From the NCBI GenBank assembly GCA_905250125.1, contig CAJNOL010000002.1, positions 1 through 64,000 of the forward strand: a stretch of 64,000 bases of DNA, given 5' to 3'. Under the pieces are notes generated by a model. The model was not told the DNA's origin and did no database searches. It worked only from the letters and a program-made list of their open reading frames with translations. Shown here piece after piece: positions 1-12,612 of this stretch. Position numbers and translations under genes: made by a program. Numbering within the stretch: position 1 is the first letter of the stretch; the number at the start of each line of letters is the position of its first letter. The stretch comes from Rotaria sordida. Its lineage: Eukaryota; Rotifera; Eurotatoria; Philodinida; Philodinidae.

Positions 1-190
1 GCTGTTCAGCACCTTTTTTTCATCGCTAAGAAACTCTGGAAAAAAAATCTGACGCCTTTTGTTCTCAATAGGTAAGGTCTATTAATGGAAGTGAAACTGC
101 AAAACTTCAACTTAAAACTGACACTCACTATTCTCTTCGAAAATATATAAGTTCTACAAAAAAAAAAAGTACAGTTCAACATTCCTTTAC

Positions 191-1765
191 CTTTATCAAA
201 AAGTGTACTGATTAAAAACATAAAACATATTGATGTAATTGAATAAGAAAATAGAAAAAAGAAAACCAATGTGATATCCGATTCTCCAATAATTGAACTG
301 GAACCACCAGATTTTAATGGAATTTTAACAATATAACAAACAGCTATAAGTATATCGGCTATTGTCAAAAAAACAAGCGATCGAGTAAACCATGATAACC
401 AATGAATCCAACCGTTAAGACCCATAATAGTCATAGCAATCTAAAATTTTCAGAAAAAAAAATATATTGATTTTATTTTGAATTTTTATATATATATACA
501 AACCTTTAAACCTTTTTCTTTTTCATAAACAATATTTTTAACTGCATTAATAGCTGCAAATATATATGACATAATAAGTAAAAAAGGAAACCAAACTTGA
601 ATAACAAGTACAAAGTTATCTTCTTTATAAGGTGGAAATGGATAACGTTGAAGTTGAATATTAATGTTCGATGAATTAAATGTTGAATTAAGTTCATTAA
701 GAATTCCCATATCAATAGCTCGTTGTAATGTAAGAAAACCTATTATGAAAAAACAAAAACAAACAAATAAATAAAGAAATAATCAGATATAAATCATGAT
801 TATTAATTGACTCACCTTCTTCATAATAATCTGAATTAAAATTCAAAGAAATCAAAATATTAAAAAAAAAAAAAGAAAACTATTTAAGTTTTATTCAACT
901 GACCAGGTGGTCCTCCCGTTTCATTATGACTATTTCGGGGTCCAATAATCGGAAATAATGGATAAAGTAAATTTGTTCGCCAATTATTTTGACCATTAAA
1001 AAGAGTTCTAAAATAAAAATCAAACAATCCTAATTAAATAAACAAAATAAAATATCATCAAATATACCCTATTCCAGAATTTCTTAATTTAGCTGCAAGA
1101 CGAATTTTATATGTTATATTTAATTCTAAAGTTAAATTTGTAAATACAACACCACCAAGAAATGGTGATTGTGGCATATCTTTATTAATTTCTGTGACAA
1201 GTGAATTTTCATCATTATAACCAATTTCTAAAAAAAACTGATTTTCAAATAAAATCTATTATTTATAGTTTTAAACAACTTACGAAATAACCTTAGTTTA
1301 GCAGCTACTGTTTTCATAACTGCATCAGTAAATTTTGTTTGTGGTGTATAACCAATCATTGATACAGGTTGATCCAAAAATGTAGGTAAATGATCAACAG
1401 AAAATGGATCATAAGTTCTACCAGATGGATGTATTTCTGATTTGACGATATGTCTTATACCAAGTAAAAGAAAGCCAAAAAATACTGGTAACGTTATTTC
1501 AAGAAATGTTCGTACTGGCATACGTTTTGCTAATATAAGATTTTTCCATAAGAGAAGTAAATAATGACGACCAAAACGTCGAAACCCTTTATTTGTATTG
1601 TTATTGGCCATATCTAGAAAAAAGAACAAGAAATGAATAAATTCAATAAAAATTTTCAATAAGATAAAAGAATGAAATCACTCAACGTGTTTCTGTTTCA
1701 GATGATGGTTGAAAAGATGGACCAGAGTTCGTTTTCACAATCGAACGAAGAGCAAACTCTGTCAT
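191..1765 (-). CDS. ABCA-family lipid transporter, N-terminal part (runs off left edge)
   Basis: Seven joined exons: 1687-1765, 1284-1613, 1068-1227, 904-1007, 816-830, 504-739, 191-440; phases agree throughout and give about 391 residues. The first exon starts at the ATG at 1763-1765 and joins in frame through a GTTGAG donor; an internal Met at 1611 is an alternative start. Near the N-terminus comes the ABCA signature (LLLWKNLILAKR, then a first membrane helix), then an extracellular loop, a 15-nt microexon (816-830), the conserved 'FLTLQRAID' stretch, 'FPPYKED' and further membrane helices with a 'VYEKEKG' loop. This order is typical of ABCA3-type full transporters, which move phospholipid or sterol across membranes. 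The nucleotide-binding domains would lie beyond the window. I could not find a convincing exon in 1-190: the obvious acceptors give stops or no ABCA similarity. Family call is firm, subfamily is not. Confidence 0.85.
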
Positions 1766-2405
1766 TATGTTTTATCAAAGACATAGTCAACAGAAGATGT
1801 GTGTGTTTTATTACATAGAGCAAGATAAGCAATCAACGACAAAAGAAATAACAACACAACAGTCGTCGGTTAACGTTCTTACTCGAACTTTTAGTATTTT
1901 TGTTACATTTACTCTTTATACGTGGTTGAATATTACTATCGTGTATTTTTGATACTATAAAAAAGACCAATACGACTTGTAATATATTTGATAATTTATG
2001 ATACTAAAAGGATTTCTCTTTAAGGTATATATATTTATTTGCTGTAGATAAGCTTGTTGAATAAAAATGTCTTATTGGATAGAAAAATACGAGTATTCGA
2101 AGAGAATTCAATTTGTGTCAAATGGTAAATAAGGATATTTATTCTACTTGTTTTCTATATGTGCCCAAGTAAAATAATGCTTAGTCATTCTTTTTTTCTT
2201 TCTTTCTTTAGATTAAAAACAAAATAATGTTGATAGATGTTTTTTTTTTTGTTTTCTTGTTTTCCTATGTTCTTTGTCTATATACAAAATGATCAACAAA
2301 TATCGTAGCATAACAAAGACAAAAAAAAAAAGATATCAATAAAGTTCAAAAATAATAATAATAATAATAATAATAACAGTAAGAATGATTAATTGGTTAT
2401 TTGAT
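1766..2405. other. Intergenic between ABCA 5' end and RAE1 3' end
   Basis: No coding signal found. It should hold the ABCA promoter (high coordinates of the gene) and the RAE1 3' untranslated region. It contains T/A homopolymer runs and an (AAT)n microsatellite at about 2348-2376. Confidence 0.5.
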
Positions 2406-3578
2406 CTATTTTTTTGGTTTTGGTTTCATTTCTTCGAAACATTGTCGAAAATAGATTGCATTCTTTTTTGTTTGCACATTTCCTTCATGACCTTTATGCC
2501 AATCATATGAACTTGCATAAGCAAATAATTGTCCACGACTATCAAATGTACAACATGTTATTGATTGATCATTAATAACATCACTTGTTTTTAATTTTGT
2601 TCGATCATCTTTATCCCAAAAGCTATATCGACCATCACTACCAACTGTAGCTAATGTACCATGTATAGGATGAAAAGCAATATCATTAACAGCAAATATA
2701 TCTTGAGTATTAGTTGGTGGTTGAGGAGTTGAACGATGACATTTAAATGTAAAATTATCAACACTTGGATTAGCTGTTTCAACATACATTATAGCAACAC
2801 GACCTTCAATAGAACCAACAGCAAATCCATTTGGATTTTTTGATTTATCTGTAAAAATTGATACACAACGATGTTGATATTTTAATAATGATTCAATTTT
2901 TTTATATTCAGTTGGTCCTTGATCAAGTGAATAAACTTGTATATTACGATCAGCTGTTGTTATAACAGCCATTGGACCAAAGACATCAGCAGCATATATA
3001 CGTTCACTAAGTGCTAATTGTTTTAATGGTGTTGCTTGACGTGTATCCCAAAATTTAACTAAAATAATACAAGAGAAAAAAATAAATAAACACGATATGT
3101 ATTTATTCGTATAGTATTAACAAAAAAAAAAAATTTTTTTTTTCCTACCAGTTCGATCCCAACTTCCTGTCATTACACATGAATATGATGGTCTTTGAAT
3201 ATAATGAATTGTTCTAATAGGTTGATCATGTGCTGCTATTTGAACAAATGTATTTGCTTGTAAATCCCACATTTTAGCTGTTTTATCACAACCAGCTGTA
3301 AATACTTTTGAACCATCTTCTGACCAACAACAACTTAATATAGGTGCATCATGTTTTTGTATTGCTTTTGCAACTGATTGTCCATTAGATTGTATTTCCC
3401 AACAACGTATATCATTTGCCCATGAACTTGCAATTAAATATGTTTGTGGAATGGATAATGGAGAAAATTTTAAACATGATATTGCATCATCTGGTGGTTG
3501 AATTATTTCTAAATCTTTTTGACCTAATACTAATGTATTTGTTGTTGTTGTAGATGAAAGACCAAATGGTGTTGTCAT
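2406..3578 (-). CDS. RAE1: RAE1/Gle2 mRNA export factor, WD40 propeller
   Basis: Two exons, 3149-3578 and 2406-3058, separated by a 90-nt intron; 360 residues, close to the usual length of about 370. WD40 repeats are clear: '[11 protein letters not shown]', '[14 protein letters not shown]' and 'MTGSWDRT' joined over the intron to 'VKFWDTR'. The N-terminal '[18 protein letters not shown]' block and 'SCVMTGSWD' are characteristic of RAE1 orthologues. RAE1 binds the GLEBS motif of NUP98 at the nuclear pore, takes part in mRNA export and has a mitotic spindle role. The start is the first in-frame Met and gives the expected short N-terminus rich in Thr. The C-terminus ends in a Lys/Pro-rich 'MKPKPKK'. 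Identification is by family signature and I see no disruption. Confidence 0.95.
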
Positions 3579-4287
3579 AATGATTTTATTTTAATCTAGA
3601 ATAAAGAATAAATAAATTATGAAAGATCTTATGTATGTGTAAATTGATATCACTCATCGATTATAAATAAATCAGAATTTGATTCTTTTTCTTTTATTGA
3701 ATAAAAAATTTACATGTTTAAACATGTCAAATAACTATAGACAACAATAATTTATAAAAAAAAAAGTTTAGCGTTTTGTTAGATATTGATATGACAACAT
3801 ACAAAGACTCTGAGGAAATTATTCAGCATTAATTATGATTTACGTTATGTTTGTAAAGATGAGAATGTGTTTTGAAACAATGATATTTCTAATGAGGTAA
3901 CCTTACTAGATGCTCCAATTCGATTTCAAGGATTTTTTTGTCTATGGATATTACATACAAAGTCTTCAAGCTATGAAACTCTTCGTATAAGATACGGCAT
4001 GTGCATGTGAAACCTTCCAATAGAGGTAGTTTAAAGATGAAATTAAAAAACGCAACTTCTTCGAAAACAGTGAAATTCCATAGTAGAGTAGTACACAGGC
4101 ACAAATTTTCGTACGCGAACCCGGACGTTTGCTACCCATTGTCACTGGATGACTAAAATCCATCCCGTAATGTTTCTATCCTACTGAATCTTTCTCTCAC
4201 AGTATGTTCTCTTTTCTTTCATATGTCCTTCCGTCCTCTCCTTCATGACATATAAACTTTTCCCCCTTTTTACTGTTCTTGTCACTT

Positions 4288-4409
4288 GGATTTTTCCTTT
4301 CGTTGTCATCATGGTTATTGGATTTTTCCTTTCATTCTCATCATGGTTATTGGATTTTTCCTTTCGTTCTCATCATGGTTATTGGATTTTTCCTATGTTG
4401 TTAATCATC
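4288..4409. repeat. 32-bp tandem repeat, about 3.7 copies
   Basis: Copies start at 4288, 4320, 4352 and 4384, each beginning GGATTTTTCCTTTC and containing TCATCATGGTTATT. The first three differ by one or two bases; the fourth diverges after about 12 bases. It lies just upstream of the LTR-like stretch. Confidence 0.9.
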
Positions 4410-4937
4410 ACGGATATTTCTACCGTGTACACCTCTATATATAGAGTGTAATTTCGAAATAAACAACATTTCGTTTAGGCATTCATCTTCTTCGATCTTC
4501 ACAGTCAACCACACAAGGGATTCACATTCATACCTTCTACTCGTACTCAGATAAGGATACAGGTACCCGGCCTACGGATTGTAGTACTCTGTTCGATAAG
4601 ACACTTCTGGCGAACAAATATAATAAAAATTCAGTATCTGCCACGTGTCTCAAGAGGAACTCAAATTCTTCTAGAATGTAATTTAGTACCTCTAGACAAA
4701 AAGTTCTTGAAATCGGAAGAGAGTATCTAAGGAGGTTCATTCATAAGTATCATACGAAGCATCTTGTACAATATTGATAACATTTTGAGTATGATCTAAA
4801 AATATTCAACAAAGATTATTTATAGTTTCATATTCGATTAATAACATGGAATAGTCAACCTAATAATTATTGAAAACCGACTATAAGTTTTACGGTGACT
4901 TTGGACTACAGAACAGAATATATATATATATATATAT

Positions 4938-5313
4938 GGGGTTGAGCAGTCTGGCCGGATGTCCCAATTCTATTTTTGTACGTGTAGCTTCCATAGTATA
5001 TCCGAAAACTATGATTTTTTTGCTATTTATAGTACGCGTATAATGTTGATGATCTGCCAGAAATAATGGGTATATACCTTGTTTAAAATCAAAATAATTA
5101 AGTGTCTTCAAAAAATCTTCTGATGTTTACAAGCGATTTTTCGAAGAACTTGGTTATTTTGGTTATAAACAAGGTATAGACCTCCTATTCTTGGTAGATC
5201 ATTAGCATTATATGAGTACTACAACTAGTAAAAGAATCATATTTTTCTGATATACTATAGAAGCTACACGTACAAAAATAGAATTGGGACATCCGGCCAG
5301 ACTGCTCAACCCC
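4938..5313. mobile_element. Fold-back (MITE-like) element with long inverted arms
   Basis: The ends are inverted copies beginning GGGGTTGAGCAGTCTGGCC. The outer 62 bp match with about one difference (4938-5000 against 5250-5313). Similarity continues in diverged form to about 5083 on the left and 5166 on the right, including AACAAGGTATA. The element is embedded in TA-repeat DNA on both sides (4919-4937 and 5314-5323), which suggests a TA-rich target but hides any target-site duplication. There is no transposase frame inside, so it is non-autonomous. Superfamily is unassigned. Confidence 0.85.
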
Positions 5314-5904
5314 ATATATATATGATCAACTCTTAGAAAAAGTTCATTGTTTAATTTTTGTCCATGATTATTTATTCTATATACCAGATCATGACTTAAA
5401 TTTCTTTGAGAATGATGTTTTGTTTTTTTTTTGTTGTTGAACAAATTTGTCGAAAGACGATCTTTAATTAAAACAAAAACGCAGAGTATTCGACATTTTA
5501 ATAAGTTTACAAATTAACATAAGAAAAAGAAATGCAATGTTTGCTTTTGTGTTTAAACAAAATAGATGTTAGTAAAGGACCAAAAAAAAAAGACAAAGAA
5601 TAAAAAATTTTATACAATGATAAAGGCGGGATAATCTACATAATCGATTGTCATTTTCTCTTTTTTTTCTTTTATACATTGAGATTCTATATGGCCAATA
5701 TTGGTGTTTTTCTTTCGTTTCTTTTTTTAAACAAATAGGAACAAAAAAGGTACACAAAGGCAGACAAAATGATGATAACCAAGAGATTGAAGAGAAAGGG
5801 TTTCCTATAGACAAAAAGAAAGAAAAACACACTGTGAAATTAACAAACAAGAAATTTTTTTTTCCATAGATGTCGAAGATTGATTTTTTAGTCGTTTTAT
5901 TTGC

Positions 5905-8900
5905 CTATACACAACTGGATGGATTGGTTGGATTTTTTACTTCGCATAATTGTGAAATACTAATGTCACACTGAGATACACCGGCACCTGCTCGACATAT
6001 ATTTATACTTGCTACTGATCCCCATCTAAATAAATAAAAAACAAAACGAATTGAAAAATATTTAAAAACAAAAAAAAAAATTTTATAATAAACTTACTGT
6101 TGATGTTCAGCATCATAAGCTTCGACTGTTTTTAAATAGGTCGAACCATCATGTCCACCAACAGAATAAATACGACCACCTTATGTAACAAAAATAATAT
6201 AAATAAAACTAATAATGAATAAATTCTTTTACCTAGAGTAGCTGAACCAACACCACCACGACATGATGTCATATTTGGTACCATTGTCCAAATATTAGTA
6301 TCAGGATCAAAACATTCAACTGAATCAAGTGGTGAATTATCATCAAAACCACCTGAAATTAAAAATTGATCAATATAACAAAAAAAAAAATATTTTCAGT
6401 TAATTTTTACCAAGTATATAAAGTCGATTATTAAGTACAGTTACAGATGCACCAGCTCGTCGTTTATTCATTGAAGCTATTGGCGTCCATTTATCATATG
6501 ATGGACAATAACGTTCACATGAATTCAACGATGAACTTCCATCATTACCACCACACGCATACAAATAACCCTAAAAAATTCAAATAAGTTACGGTAGTGA
6601 ACAAAAGTCTCCCGTCCTCTATGTCTCGACTATCATATATCAGTGCCCGGCATCAGTCAAATTTTTTTTGTCTCAATCTGACTCAAGTCGGACACTACCA
6701 TATATATGCTTGTAAGTCGGAAAATTTGTGAGAACATATATTTCACTAATAATGTAGGTCTGAGACACGAGCTTATCTTAAATGTTTAAATGGAACGAGA
6801 ATTATAATGAATGGTAATGGATTGCATCTATTTATCTATGTAACTTCATAACTCTGAAAAAAGAAGAACTTTGTGACTCGGTCTATTTTTCATTATTTAG
6901 TGGTTTGTCCCGGTTATCTACTGTATCAGTTTCATCCACCGTTCTTAGAATTGTAGTCATTTTTCCATGATCATCGAAGTAGAGAAGAACTATCTGCTGA
7001 TCTTTGGAGACCACAACTCAGTAGATAGTTCAGTAAATCGAGCAGAAACATGTACACAACCTTTGTCTGTAGTTGAGCATTATCACCTACAAATTTCATG
7101 AAAGAACCTTCTACTAAATAAAAATTCTATCCGAATAAACATCATGTCGACACAGATGACTCGTGAATGCTAGAGAGTCATAGAAAAGTCTAGAGTAGTT
7201 TGGTTTTCAGGGTCTTCGTTCTCGAGATGTCGAAATTTTACGGGATTTTTCAACAAGCAGCTGTAGTTCTCCTCAGGTCACGTGAAAAATTCAGTAAAAT
7301 TTCGATATCTCGAGAATGATAGTCCGGAAAACGAGAGAATTCTGAACTTTTCTATTATTCACTAACGTTCATCAAATAAACATTGTCTCGATCAAAAAAC
7401 GATTTACCACTTGGAGAAATTCCGTCGTCAAAGATTAAATTACATGATCTTTCAAGTCAAAGAAAGAGCATAGAGTGGCGTCTATTTACATGCTAAAATA
7501 TCAAGAATTAGTCATGTATTTAGTAACAGATAATAAAAAATGTAGTAGACAATTTATTTTCAAGCTAAATAGTTGAAACAAAGATCAGCACTCTTCATCA
7601 CAGTTCTCGATGAATTCAAGCAATCGGGATGATCTCGTGCTTATGAACTAAATTCTTAGTACAGTATGTGCATATAAATTGTCAGACTTCCAGCATGTGT
7701 AATATCCGAGATATGAAAGAATTTTGTCTACTATTGTATCTTTATTATTAAACTTCTGAATTTAATTTCTTACTTTAAGTGCTGCTACTGCTACACCACC
7801 ACGTGCTGTTGACATAGATGCAACTGTACTCCATGTATTGTGTTCAATATCATATCGTTCAACAGTATCAAAACATGTCGAATCATCAAGTCCACCGACA
7901 GCATATAATGGACCACCAAGACAACCGACAGCAATACCACGACTAAATTAAATATATACTTCTGAAATAACAACAAAAAACAAAAAACAAAAATTATATT
8001 ACCGCCATGTATTCATTGGTGCAAGAGGTTCCCATCGATTTGTTTGTGGATCAAATACTTCAGCACTATTCAAATGAACATTTCCATCATGTCCACCAAT
8101 GGCATAAACACGACCATTTACTGCACATACACCAACATGACGTCGTCGTGTTGTCATTTCTGCTATATAAAACCATCGATCATGTCTTAAATCATAACAT
8201 TCGACCTACAAAAAACAAAAGAATCATATGTTAAATTTCATATAAATAATACAAATATTATTACCGATTTAAATGGGTCTCCTGTAGCACCACGACCACC
8301 AACACATAATAAAACACCTATTTTCATACATAGATTTTCTTTAATTTAAATTCAAAGAAATTTTTACCTGCAGCTGTTTTTCTTGGAATAATTTTTGGTC
8401 CCATAGGTGATTTTGTTGTTAAAAGATTTGCTTTTTTAAATATATATACTTTAGCTTCATCAAGTAAATCTCGACATGTTAAATTTGTTCTAATTAATTC
8501 TTCTTGTGCAATAACAGTTAATAAATATTCAGTATTAATTAATGGTAATTTAACTTCGTGTAATAAATCTTAAAGCAAAAAAACAATTATTCAAGTTTTC
8601 TTTTAAATATTCTCAGAGATAGGCCCAAAAGTTTTGAGATAAAATGTTCTTTTCATTTTTTTTTTTCATTGATTAAGATGATCAATAGAACCTATAAATA
8701 AAATATTGCCTTAAAATCAACATTTTATATTCTTTTTCAATCTACGTTCGAAATTTTTATTAGACTCATATATTTGAAATTATGAGCGAATCTATAGAAG
8801 GTCTGAAAATAAAATTTGGATAGGTTTCATAACGCAAAAAAATGTGCCGGATAGGAGTAAAATCTATTACAAATACACTAACACAAAGAATAAACATTTC

Positions 8901-11900
8901 TCTACGACATAATATCTCGATGATTAGTTTTCCATAAGGCATCTACTAATAATGAACATTTTGACAAAAAGCACAGTAACATTTTTGTAATTCCTTGATT
9001 TTGAGGGTCATGCTGTGCAAAAAGATCGCTGTTAAAATATATGCAAAAGCAGACAGATCATTGGCTGAGACGAACATCCGTCCTCTAGGTACTGGTTGAA
9101 AAATTTTCAAAACATGATGCGATCAAACGAAAGGAAATGAGACTTAAACAAGACCGATATCTCTACACCAGAAATACAAAATTGCTGAAAAACATCATGG
9201 AAACAATTTCTAACATGATACTATCGCATTCTCTATCTATGGATTTGTTAATAGCAACTGTCTTCATTTACACTATTTTTCACACCTTTCAAAGATTTGC
9301 TCATAACTTCTAAAATATGAATCTAATAAAAATTCTGAACCTAGATTAGAAAAGAGAACAAAATTCTAATTTCAAACCAATATTTTCTAAGATCTGCTGA
9401 TCATCTGAATCGATTCAATGTCGACATGATGGAATCTCTATGTTGTTCGACACGTATTCACAAGGCACTAAAGACTGTTTGTCTCGGATCACCCATCCGA
9501 TAGCATATTGATTACGTTATGACATACATCTACTCTTGTGACTAGTTAGTTTGTATGGCGAGGGCAAAAACTGTGCGTCATGTCGGCCTTCTGGCCAGAC
9601 CTACAACTAGTAGATACCAAGCTATTGAATCTGTCACTAGGTAGTACACCCTACTGAAAGACAGAAATATTCTTCCTTCCTAATCGGTTGGACAAATGAA
9701 AGAACATTTTGTTGCAAAACTTTCAGGTCTATCGATTATTTTCTATACCAGCAAGATGAACGGCTCGTTCTCGTGGATCATGTTTAACCCATTTAATAAC
9801 AGCATCATAAACATCTTTTTCATCCAAAATACCTAAATCAGGTGATGCAATAAGTTCCTTAAAAAGAAAAAGAAATGTATTTTAAATAAAAACAAAAAAA
9901 GAAATTTTTTTTTTTTTTGTAAATCTACTTTAAGATGTTTATATGAAATTTTATAAAAATCATCAATTTGTATAATATCTAAAAAATGATCACGAATATA
10001 TTCATCAGCTAAATCAATTAATGATTTTCGATTAAGTAATTCAGCATATTGACGAATTTCTGTACAATTTGTTAATGATAAATGTTGTCGTAAAAAACTT
10101 GAACATGCTTCAGCTAAATCTTCTGTTTGTAAAACAGTTGATGCAAATAATAAATGTTGTACATTATCTATTGTTATTATAGCTTTAGCTGTATATGCAA
10201 ATTCAATAATTGTTTTTAATGAATTTCGATTTATATCTTGAATTTCAATACGACGTTTATCAGCTTCAAGCATTCCTAATGTAAACATGGAACGAAAATA
10301 TGGAACTGTTGCAGCAAGTACAACTTTATGACATAAAAATGTTTGATTATCACAAACAATTTCAACATCACATAATATTTGATCTTGATAAAACTCATAT
10401 AATGTATGAAATGCATTACTGAAAGAAAAAAAAAATACAATAATGAGTAATTGGAAACTATTCTTAACAAGATGTTTGTTGACTTTTAACCTGCTAGAAG
10501 GTATTTCCAATGAGTCAAAAGGTATGATTTTTGTGCCCTTTTCGAATATTGTTTCAATTTTTGTTCACCCTATAACGTCCTTTTCGAAAATACTAAAACT
10601 TATCGGAGTAAATCATTTTGTAAAGTAGACACTTCTACAAAATTTGATATTGTACTAAGCTGTAGCTTCTATTCAAATGAGGCTACAAGCGTTTGTTCAA
10701 GAGCTTCTTTTCACATGGAATGGTTATCGATTTTTCAAAAATGAGTATGTAGGAAAAACGAAAATGGAAGTGTCTTTGTATATGTGACACTAAAAAAAGA
10801 TCCGCTGTAAATTCTTATATTGAAGAGAACAGTGATTTACAAAATAATAGCAAAATATTGTTAATACTATATAAAAACACTGCTAAAATGTCCATCATCA
10901 TATATCTCTAGCGCAGAATTTGAGCACATAATGAAATAGCAGAGTTTGTAAAGCAAAATTCGATCTATGCACTCATATAGAATACTTTTCATAGGAGTGC
11001 CAAACAGAAGGTCATTTTCGCACGAAAGTATTGTCATATATACTGATAATCTGATTATGTATGATAATATTTTCGTACTAAAATGACGTTCTGTTTGGTA
11101 CCTCCGCGAAAATTGTTCTATGTGGGCGTGTGAAACAAGTTTTGCTTTATAAAACCTGCTATCTCATTATGTGTCCAAATTCTGCGTTAAAGATATATGA
11201 TAATGGACATTTAAGCCTTTTTATTGCAGTGTTTTTATATAGTATTAGCTATATTTTGCTTTAATTTTGTGAATCACTGATCTCTTCAATATAAGAATTT
11301 ATAGCGGATCTTTTGTCGTCATAGTAAATAAATCGATTATACTCTACAAAATTTGAAATGTGAAAATCAATTTAGAGGAAGTCATGTACAAAGTGTCACA
11401 TATACTGTGGGATGGCCTTAATAAATAAATACAGATTCCAACTTTTAGTTTCGAATGACAATAGTGAAAATACAAAAATCTTCAGTCCAAATTAATTTTT
11501 GTTTTTGTGCTTTTTAAGAACTATTGCACTGCTCTCGAACAAAAATCTGAGACAAAATTTTCAAGTTCATATTCGAAAAGAGCACAAAATTTTAGTCCTA
11601 ACTCATCAGAAATGCTTTCTAATGGAGTAAAAATCTTATTTAAAAACTTTTCAATCATTCGTTTATTTGTTTTTTTTTAAATACCTGTGTTTAATAAATG
11701 ATACTTCAAATGCTTGTTGATCATCAATTTCCATATTTTGCAATTGTTGTTGTTGTTGCTGTTCTCGTAATGATTCAACTAAATAAATAGAAAAACTAAT
11801 AAATGTAAAGAAAATAAATCTTTATAATATACGTTGTTTAGCATTATGTATTGCTTGTCTTTGTGTAAGTAAACGATTAGCAGGAACAAAATCTGATGAA

Positions 11901-12064
11901 TCAATATTTATATCATCATTACGAATTGTACTAGTTGACGGTGTTGATATTGTCGTTGTTGATACTGCTGCTATTGCTGCAGCTGCAGCTACCGGATTTA
12001 ATGTTGATAAAAGATCAACAATATTGTTGTTACTAGTCGTACTAGATGGTGTCTCTCCAGACAT
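5905..12064 (-). CDS. KLHL8: KLHL8-like BTB-BACK-Kelch protein
   Basis: Twelve exons: 11833-12064, 11685-11778, 9929-10418, 9749-9857, 8368-8568, 8265-8317, 8003-8205, 7774-7942, 6411-6570, 6233-6352, 6098-6179, 5905-6025. They sum to 2034 nt, 677 residues, in one frame. Order: a low-complexity N-terminus with Ala, Ser/Thr and Gln runs (1-108); BTB domain (about 109-225, '[22 protein letters not shown]'-type start); BACK domain with the 'CRDLLDEAK' motif; six Kelch repeats (about 376-650) with paired Gly-Gly such as '[19 protein letters not shown]' and '[18 protein letters not shown]'; then a C-terminal tail containing 'CRAGAGV', which resembles KLHL8 more than KLHL18 or KLHL20. KLHL8 is a CUL3 ubiquitin-ligase substrate adaptor. 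Introns 2, 4 and 8 are each about 1.2 kb and carry repeats; the other introns are short. The subfamily call rests on remembered family features. Confidence 0.9.
7100..7425. mobile_element. Fold-back element inside KLHL8 intron 8
   Basis: Inverted arms of about 100-150 bp. The left arm (about 7130-7250) contains TTCTCGAGATGTCGAAATTTTA; the right arm (about 7270-7420) contains its near complement with TCGATATCTCGAGAATGATAG. The outer right end is complementary to CTCCAAGTGGTAAATCG, similar to the ends of the element at 34208-35157. Ends are not precisely resolved. No coding frame. Confidence 0.65.
9443..9680 (+). repeat. Dispersed repeat, copy 1 (in KLHL8 intron 4)
   Basis: About 240 bp that align collinearly and in the same orientation with 37899-38212, sharing blocks such as TTAGTTTGTATGG, GTGCGTCATGTCG, CTACAACTAGT, ATCTGTC and GAAAGACAGAAATATTCTT. 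Identity looks like 65-75% with indels by eye. No open frame is conserved; probably a non-coding fragment of an unidentified element. Confidence 0.65.
10770..11405. mobile_element. Fold-back element inside KLHL8 intron 2
   Basis: Two inverted arms of about 250 bp meet near 11045. The left arm (10793-11040) includes AAAGATCCGCTGTAAATTC and CACTGCTAAAATGTCCAT; the right arm (11050-11315) is its complement with about 80% identity by eye. Weaker pairing extends outward through TATATGTGACAC at 10779-10790 and GTGTCACATATA near 11392-11403. It makes up about half of a 1266-nt intron. No transposase is encoded. Confidence 0.8.
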
Positions 12065-12612
12065 TACAGACGTTAAAGAATGTAATATATCTTAAAATAA
12101 AACATAAATAAATGCAATAAATATTTAAAATATTTTTAATGAAATTTTTATATAATCTTTATAAATAATTAAATATGAGGATTTTTTTTCTTCTAAAAGA
12201 TTCCTCATTACTTTCATAATATTTTCTATTTTATAAGCTACTAAGTTCAATTGAAATAGATTTCATATCTGAATTGTTTATATCGAAAAGAATAAAATTT
12301 TTAACTTATTAAAAATGTGAACAATCACATATTAATTTGATTTATGAACAAAATTTTCATTGAATAATTTGTGAAAAATCTTGATTGAATAGAAAGATAA
12401 GTCGTTGATTTCTATTTATTAATAAATGTCTTAAGTCATTTGATTGACTTTTTTTTTTACTTGTTTAAATGTGAATGAATCATTTATGTCTTTCTAAAAT
12501 CTAATGAATAAGAAAAGTAGTTGACTTTTACAACAGAGGTCGATAGTTTATGGAATAAAGAAGAAGTCTTTTTTTTGTGGTTTATTTTGATTTCCTTTAA
12601 GAGAAAAATAAT
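12065..12612. other. Intergenic between KLHL8 start and HD-domain gene
   Basis: AT-rich, no open frame of note. It should contain the KLHL8 promoter and 5' untranslated region and the 3' end of the HD-domain gene. No repeat recognised. Confidence 0.4.

Larger units (their letters stand above)
3579..5904. other. Intergenic region with repeats
   Basis: No gene recognised. It holds the RAE1 upstream region, a 32-bp tandem repeat (4288-4409), an LTR-like stretch with a TATA-like palindrome and a poly(A)-signal hexamer (about 4410-4520), a 376-bp inverted-repeat element (4938-5313), and A/T-rich sequence towards the KLHL8 3' end. Short open frames at 3889-4163 on the minus strand are not recognisable. 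Confidence 0.5.

Noticed and set aside
1611-1659. ABCA start at Met 1659 or Met 1611
   Set aside because: A TTCTAG acceptor lies just before 1613 and an upstream exon at 1687-1765 joins in frame with its own ATG; Met 1611 remains possible.
4890-5444. Two minus-strand frames sharing 'LAGCPNSIFVRVASIV'-like and 'TRTKIELGHPARLLNP' segments
   Set aside because: They are the two strands of the inverted repeat ends of the element at 4938-5313, not proteins.
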